NCBI GenBank assembly: GCA_947283485.1
Contig: CAMYOU010000014.1
Span: forward strand, 1 to 32,853
DNA: 32,853 nt
Reading direction: 5' to 3'
DNA from: an uncultured Peptostreptococcaceae bacterium
GTDB taxonomy: Bacteria > Bacillota > Clostridia > Tissierellales > Peptoniphilaceae
The notes under the pieces: model-generated
What the model was told of the DNA's origin: nothing
Seen by the model: only the letters and a program-made list of their open reading frames with translations
Databases searched by the model: none
Translations under genes and position numbers: made by a program
Part shown: piece after piece, positions 30,366-32,853 of the stretch
How the letters are laid out: each line of letters opens with the position of its first letter
How positions within the stretch are numbered: the stretch's first letter is position 1

Positions 30366-32086
30366 TTCGGAATATATCTTTAGGAAAGATGAATCATATA
30401 AGAAAATCCATTGTTTTCAATATTTTGGCATCAATTTCCAATCTGATACCATTTATTGCTTTGGCAAAAATGGTAGAAGCACTCTTTCTACACAGAGATG
30501 CAAATCGCATAGACACGAGCCTTTTATGGAGCTATTTCGGCATCATGGCGATCTTTTTCTTCATCACATTCTTTTTGGAGAATGTAGCCACCAAATACAC
30601 GTATGAACTCGGCTATAAGATGAGTGCGGACGGAAGAATGGAGCTTGCTGATCACATTCGACAATTGCCGATCGGCTTGCTTTCTGGGAAAAGCTCGGCA
30701 GAGATCTTAGACGCCTTAATGCATGATTTCTTTACCATCGAAACGGCGATGACGCATGAGTTACCTCAATTTGCAAGCGGGATATGTGTAGCTGTTCTTA
30801 GCTCCGTTTTCTTTTTGATCGTGAATGTAAGAATGGGAATCGCAACACTGATCGGGTTTCCCATTTCTCTTTTTCTCCTCCGATTCATGCAAAGTGTTCA
30901 GAAAAAAATCTATGTAAAAACAAAAGATAAGAAGATCAAAGAGGAAGAAGATATTCATGAATATTTGGAAGCGATGAAGACATTAAAAGCTTACAACGGT
31001 TTAGAGCATGCACTCACAAAACTTGAAAAGGATATCGATGATTCGAGAGAGGCGAATTGCAAGCATGAGAAAGGTGTCGGCTCACTTACTACGATCGCAA
31101 GCATGATTTTAAGAATCGGGCTTCCTTTGATGAGCTTGGTCGGGGCGTACTTAATGATCAACGGATCCTTGGACATAGATACGTTTTTCATGTTTTTATT
31201 CGTGGGGACAAGAATTTTTGATCCCTTGGAGCTTGCACTTGTCAATTATTCCGGTTTGCAAGCGGCATCTGTGTCCGGAGAGAGAATCATGCAACTGCTA
31301 CAAGTAAAACCTATGTCCGGAGATGGGGATGTAAAAGAAAGTAAGAAGATGGAAGTTCGCGATGTTTCATTTTCTTATCAAGAGTCAAAAGTTCTTGATC
31401 ACGTGACAGTGGACATTCATGAAAATGAACTGACTGCTTTTGTCGGTTATTCCGGATCCGGAAAATCTACATTGATCAAATTGCTTTCCAGATTTTATGA
31501 TCCGAATGAAGGATCCATCACAATGGGAGGAGTGGATCTTTCGACGATCGATCCTGCACGCGTCATGAGCCAATTTTCCATTGTGTTCCAGGATGTGTAT
31601 CTTTTCAAAGATACGATTTATAACAATATCAAATTCGGAAATGAAGATGCGAAGGAAGATGAAATTATCAATGCCGCAAAAATGGCGGGAGCGTATGACT
31701 TCATTATGAAAAAAGAAGATGGTTTTCATACGATGATCGGACAAGGAGGCGTAACTCTCTCGGGAGGTGAGAAACAAAGAATCTCGATCGCACGAGCCAT
31801 CTTGAAAAATGCTCCCATTATCCTACTAGATGAAGCAACATCTTCGCTGGATCCTGAAAATGAACTGATTATACAAAATGCAATATCCAATTTCATTCAA
31901 AAGAAAACGGTCGTCGTCGTGGCTCATAAACTAAAAAGCGTCATGGGAGCGGATCAAATTGTGGTGTTGAACAAAGGAAACGTAGCAGAAGTCGGGCGTC
32001 ATAAGGAGCTCATGGAGAACAAAGGGATCTATTACGATTTATGGAATGCGCAAGAGAAGTCAAAAGAATGGAAAATTGTTCCGTGA
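30362..32086 (+). CDS. Half-size exporter-fold ABC transporter, B subunit (second locus)
   Basis: The 574-residue partner has membrane helices to about residue 300, Walker A GYSGSGKST near 361, Q-loop IVFQDVYLF, signature LSGGEKQR near 465, Walker B IILLDEATSSLD and a slightly changed H-loop VVAHKL in place of the usual AHRL; the histidine is kept. The tail EWKIVP matches the W-containing ends of the other two B-type proteins. The start codon overlaps the upstream stop (ATGA). Together the pair is a complete heterodimeric transporter, followed by an ECF S component, as in the mobile element. Confidence 0.88.
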   Translation: MIRNISLGKMNHIRKSIVFNILASISNLIPFIALAKMVEALFLHRDANRIDTSLLWSYFGIMAIFFFITFFLENVATKYTYELGYKMSADGRMELADHIRQLPIGLLSGKSSAEILDALMHDFFTIETAMTHELPQFASGICVAVLSSVFFLIVNVRMGIATLIGFPISLFLLRFMQSVQKKIYVKTKDKKIKEEEDIHEYLEAMKTLKAYNGLEHALTKLEKDIDDSREANCKHEKGVGSLTTIASMILRIGLPLMSLVGAYLMINGSLDIDTFFMFLFVGTRIFDPLELALVNYSGLQAASVSGERIMQLLQVKPMSGDGDVKESKKMEVRDVSFSYQESKVLDHVTVDIHENELTAFVGYSGSGKSTLIKLLSRFYDPNEGSITMGGVDLSTIDPARVMSQFSIVFQDVYLFKDTIYNNIKFGNEDAKEDEIINAAKMAGAYDFIMKKEDGFHTMIGQGGVTLSGGEKQRISIARAILKNAPIILLDEATSSLDPENELIIQNAISNFIQKKTVVVVAHKLKSVMGADQIVVLNKGNVAEVGRHKELMENKGIYYDLWNAQEKSKEWKIVP

Positions 32087-32118
32087 TCGTTCATCCCAAG
32101 GCAAAGAACGATTGTTTT
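32084..32118 (+). terminator. Hairpin after the second B-subunit gene
   Basis: ATCGTTC at 32086-32092 pairs with GAACGAT at 32106-32112, extended by two G-T pairs, and TTTT follows shortly after. It may be a weak terminator or attenuator before the S component. The rest of the 200-base gap to the next gene holds no convincing gene. Confidence 0.45.
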
Positions 32119-32287
32119 CGAAAAAGCATCCTGCGGAGTCTGAAAAGAGTGAGTTCAAAGAATGTGTACGTACATCCACCGCCTGAGAAGAAGACCGTGA
32201 GGATCGAAGGCCAACGATCTACAAAGATGGGTTCCAAGAAATCTTTGAGATCTATGTAGAAACACAATAAAAAAGGAGGAATGAACT

Positions 32288-32853
32288 ATGAAATTAAAAG
32301 ATGTCATGATTGTCAGTTTGTTGGGTGTCGTGGGTTTTGTCATCTCAATGGTCTCGTCGTTGATTACGCCGATCTTCGGGACGTATGCGATTTTTGTACA
32401 TGTGTCGATCGGCACGATTCTCTGTGCGCCGATTTATTTTGTCATGTGCCATCGGATCGGGAAGAGAGGGACGATCTTTCTTTACTATCTCATATCGGGG
32501 GTGATCTATTGCATCATCGGCTTTGTGCCGATGCTTCCGATCGTGTTGCTTGCGGGTCTTTTCGGGGAACTCTTGATCGGGAGGCGTGAACATTACGATA
32601 ACGACAGGAGAATTGCCGTTTCGTATTGCATCTCGCAACTCATCTACGCGTTGCACGGATTCTTTTTTATACTCGTGCTCGGTGTGAGCGGACTGGTAAA
32701 GACATTCCCCAATCTCTTTACCGCCGAACAAGCGCAGATGGCAAAGGCTCTCTTCTTCAATCCCAAGACCATGGCGATCATTCTCGCGATCGAGATTGTG
32801 GCGGCTGTACTCGGTTCTCTATTGGGGAAATTCCTGTACCACAAATTCTTCAA
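32288..32853 (+). CDS. ECF transporter S component, Trep_Strep/MptS-like (3' end outside window)
   Basis: A reading frame opens at the ATG at 32288, eight bases after GGAGG, and stays open to the window edge (188 complete codons). The protein starts MKLKDVMIVSLLGVVGFV, comparable to AKDFITLGIYNVIFIV of the S component in the mobile element. It has five to six hydrophobic segments, and the stretch LLAGLFGELLIG with the following charged loop fits the Trep_Strep family. The gene is GC-richer than the ABC pair before it. A CbiQ-type T component and ATPase are expected just beyond the window. Confidence 0.78.
   Translation, partial: MKLKDVMIVSLLGVVGFVISMVSSLITPIFGTYAIFVHVSIGTILCAPIYFVMCHRIGKRGTIFLYYLISGVIYCIIGFVPMLPIVLLAGLFGELLIGRREHYDNDRRIAVSYCISQLIYALHGFFFILVLGVSGLVKTFPNLFTAEQAQMAKALFFNPKTMAIILAIEIVAAVLGSLLGKFLYHKFF

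Noticed and set aside
32041..32259. Possible 72-codon gene after the second B subunit
   Set aside because: It begins inside the ABC gene, has no ribosome-binding site, a composition unlike a folded protein, and no recognisable motif.

Overview
The window reads as chromosome of a member of the Bacillota (Firmicutes), probably a clostridial or tissierellial lineage; I cannot name the genus. The backbone is moderately GC-rich and keeps the order known from Bacillus and relatives: nfeD-floA, phoH, ybeY, cdd, era, recO, glyQ, glyS, the pyruvate,phosphate dikinase regulator, dnaG, rpoD, trmK and the Nif3-like gene. A class A RNase P RNA gene follows, and promoters look like ordinary sigma-A sites. 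Three visibly AT-richer segments break into this backbone.

Layout. Positions 1-504 hold the end of a half-size ABC transporter, followed by a terminator, a three-fold short repeat and an orphan zinc-ribbon protein. Positions 1398-7177 are a tightly overlapping housekeeping operon (membrane microdomain proteins, PhoH-like ATPase, a YbeY-cytidine deaminase fusion, Era, RecO). Between recO and glyQ lies an 8.6-kb mobile element (7327-15920), inserted cleanly into an array of 33-bp repeats. Positions 16166-19909 are glyQ-glyS-ppsR, 20071-21151 a two-gene chromate-type transporter, and 21218-26526 dgt-dnaG-rpoD-trmK-nif3. rnpB is at 26611-26945. From 27801 to the window end runs a second transporter locus (TetR regulator, two half ABC transporters, start of an ECF S component) with the same gene order as the one in the mobile element.

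The mobile element is a large serine-recombinase element whose recombinase gene is broken. The N-terminal piece with the catalytic serine is at the right end and the catalytic-arginine and C-terminal pieces are at the left end, on the same strand. About 7.4 kb of cargo lies between them: a TetR repressor, a heterodimeric exporter-fold ABC transporter of the YbtP/YbtQ-IrtA/IrtB type, a complete ECF transporter (S, T and fused A1-A2 subunits) and a truncated DtxR-type iron regulator. The most economical reading is a metal-chelate (siderophore or metallophore) uptake cassette carried into the chromosome by the element. The recombinase is now inactive, so the cassette looks fixed.

Most noteworthy are the exact boundaries of the element, the cassette nested in a recombinase gene, the YbeY-Cdd fusion, and an operator-like inverted repeat (GTTAGC-N4-GCTAAC type) shared by the two transporter loci. 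Database searches were not possible; family names come from motifs read in the translations.
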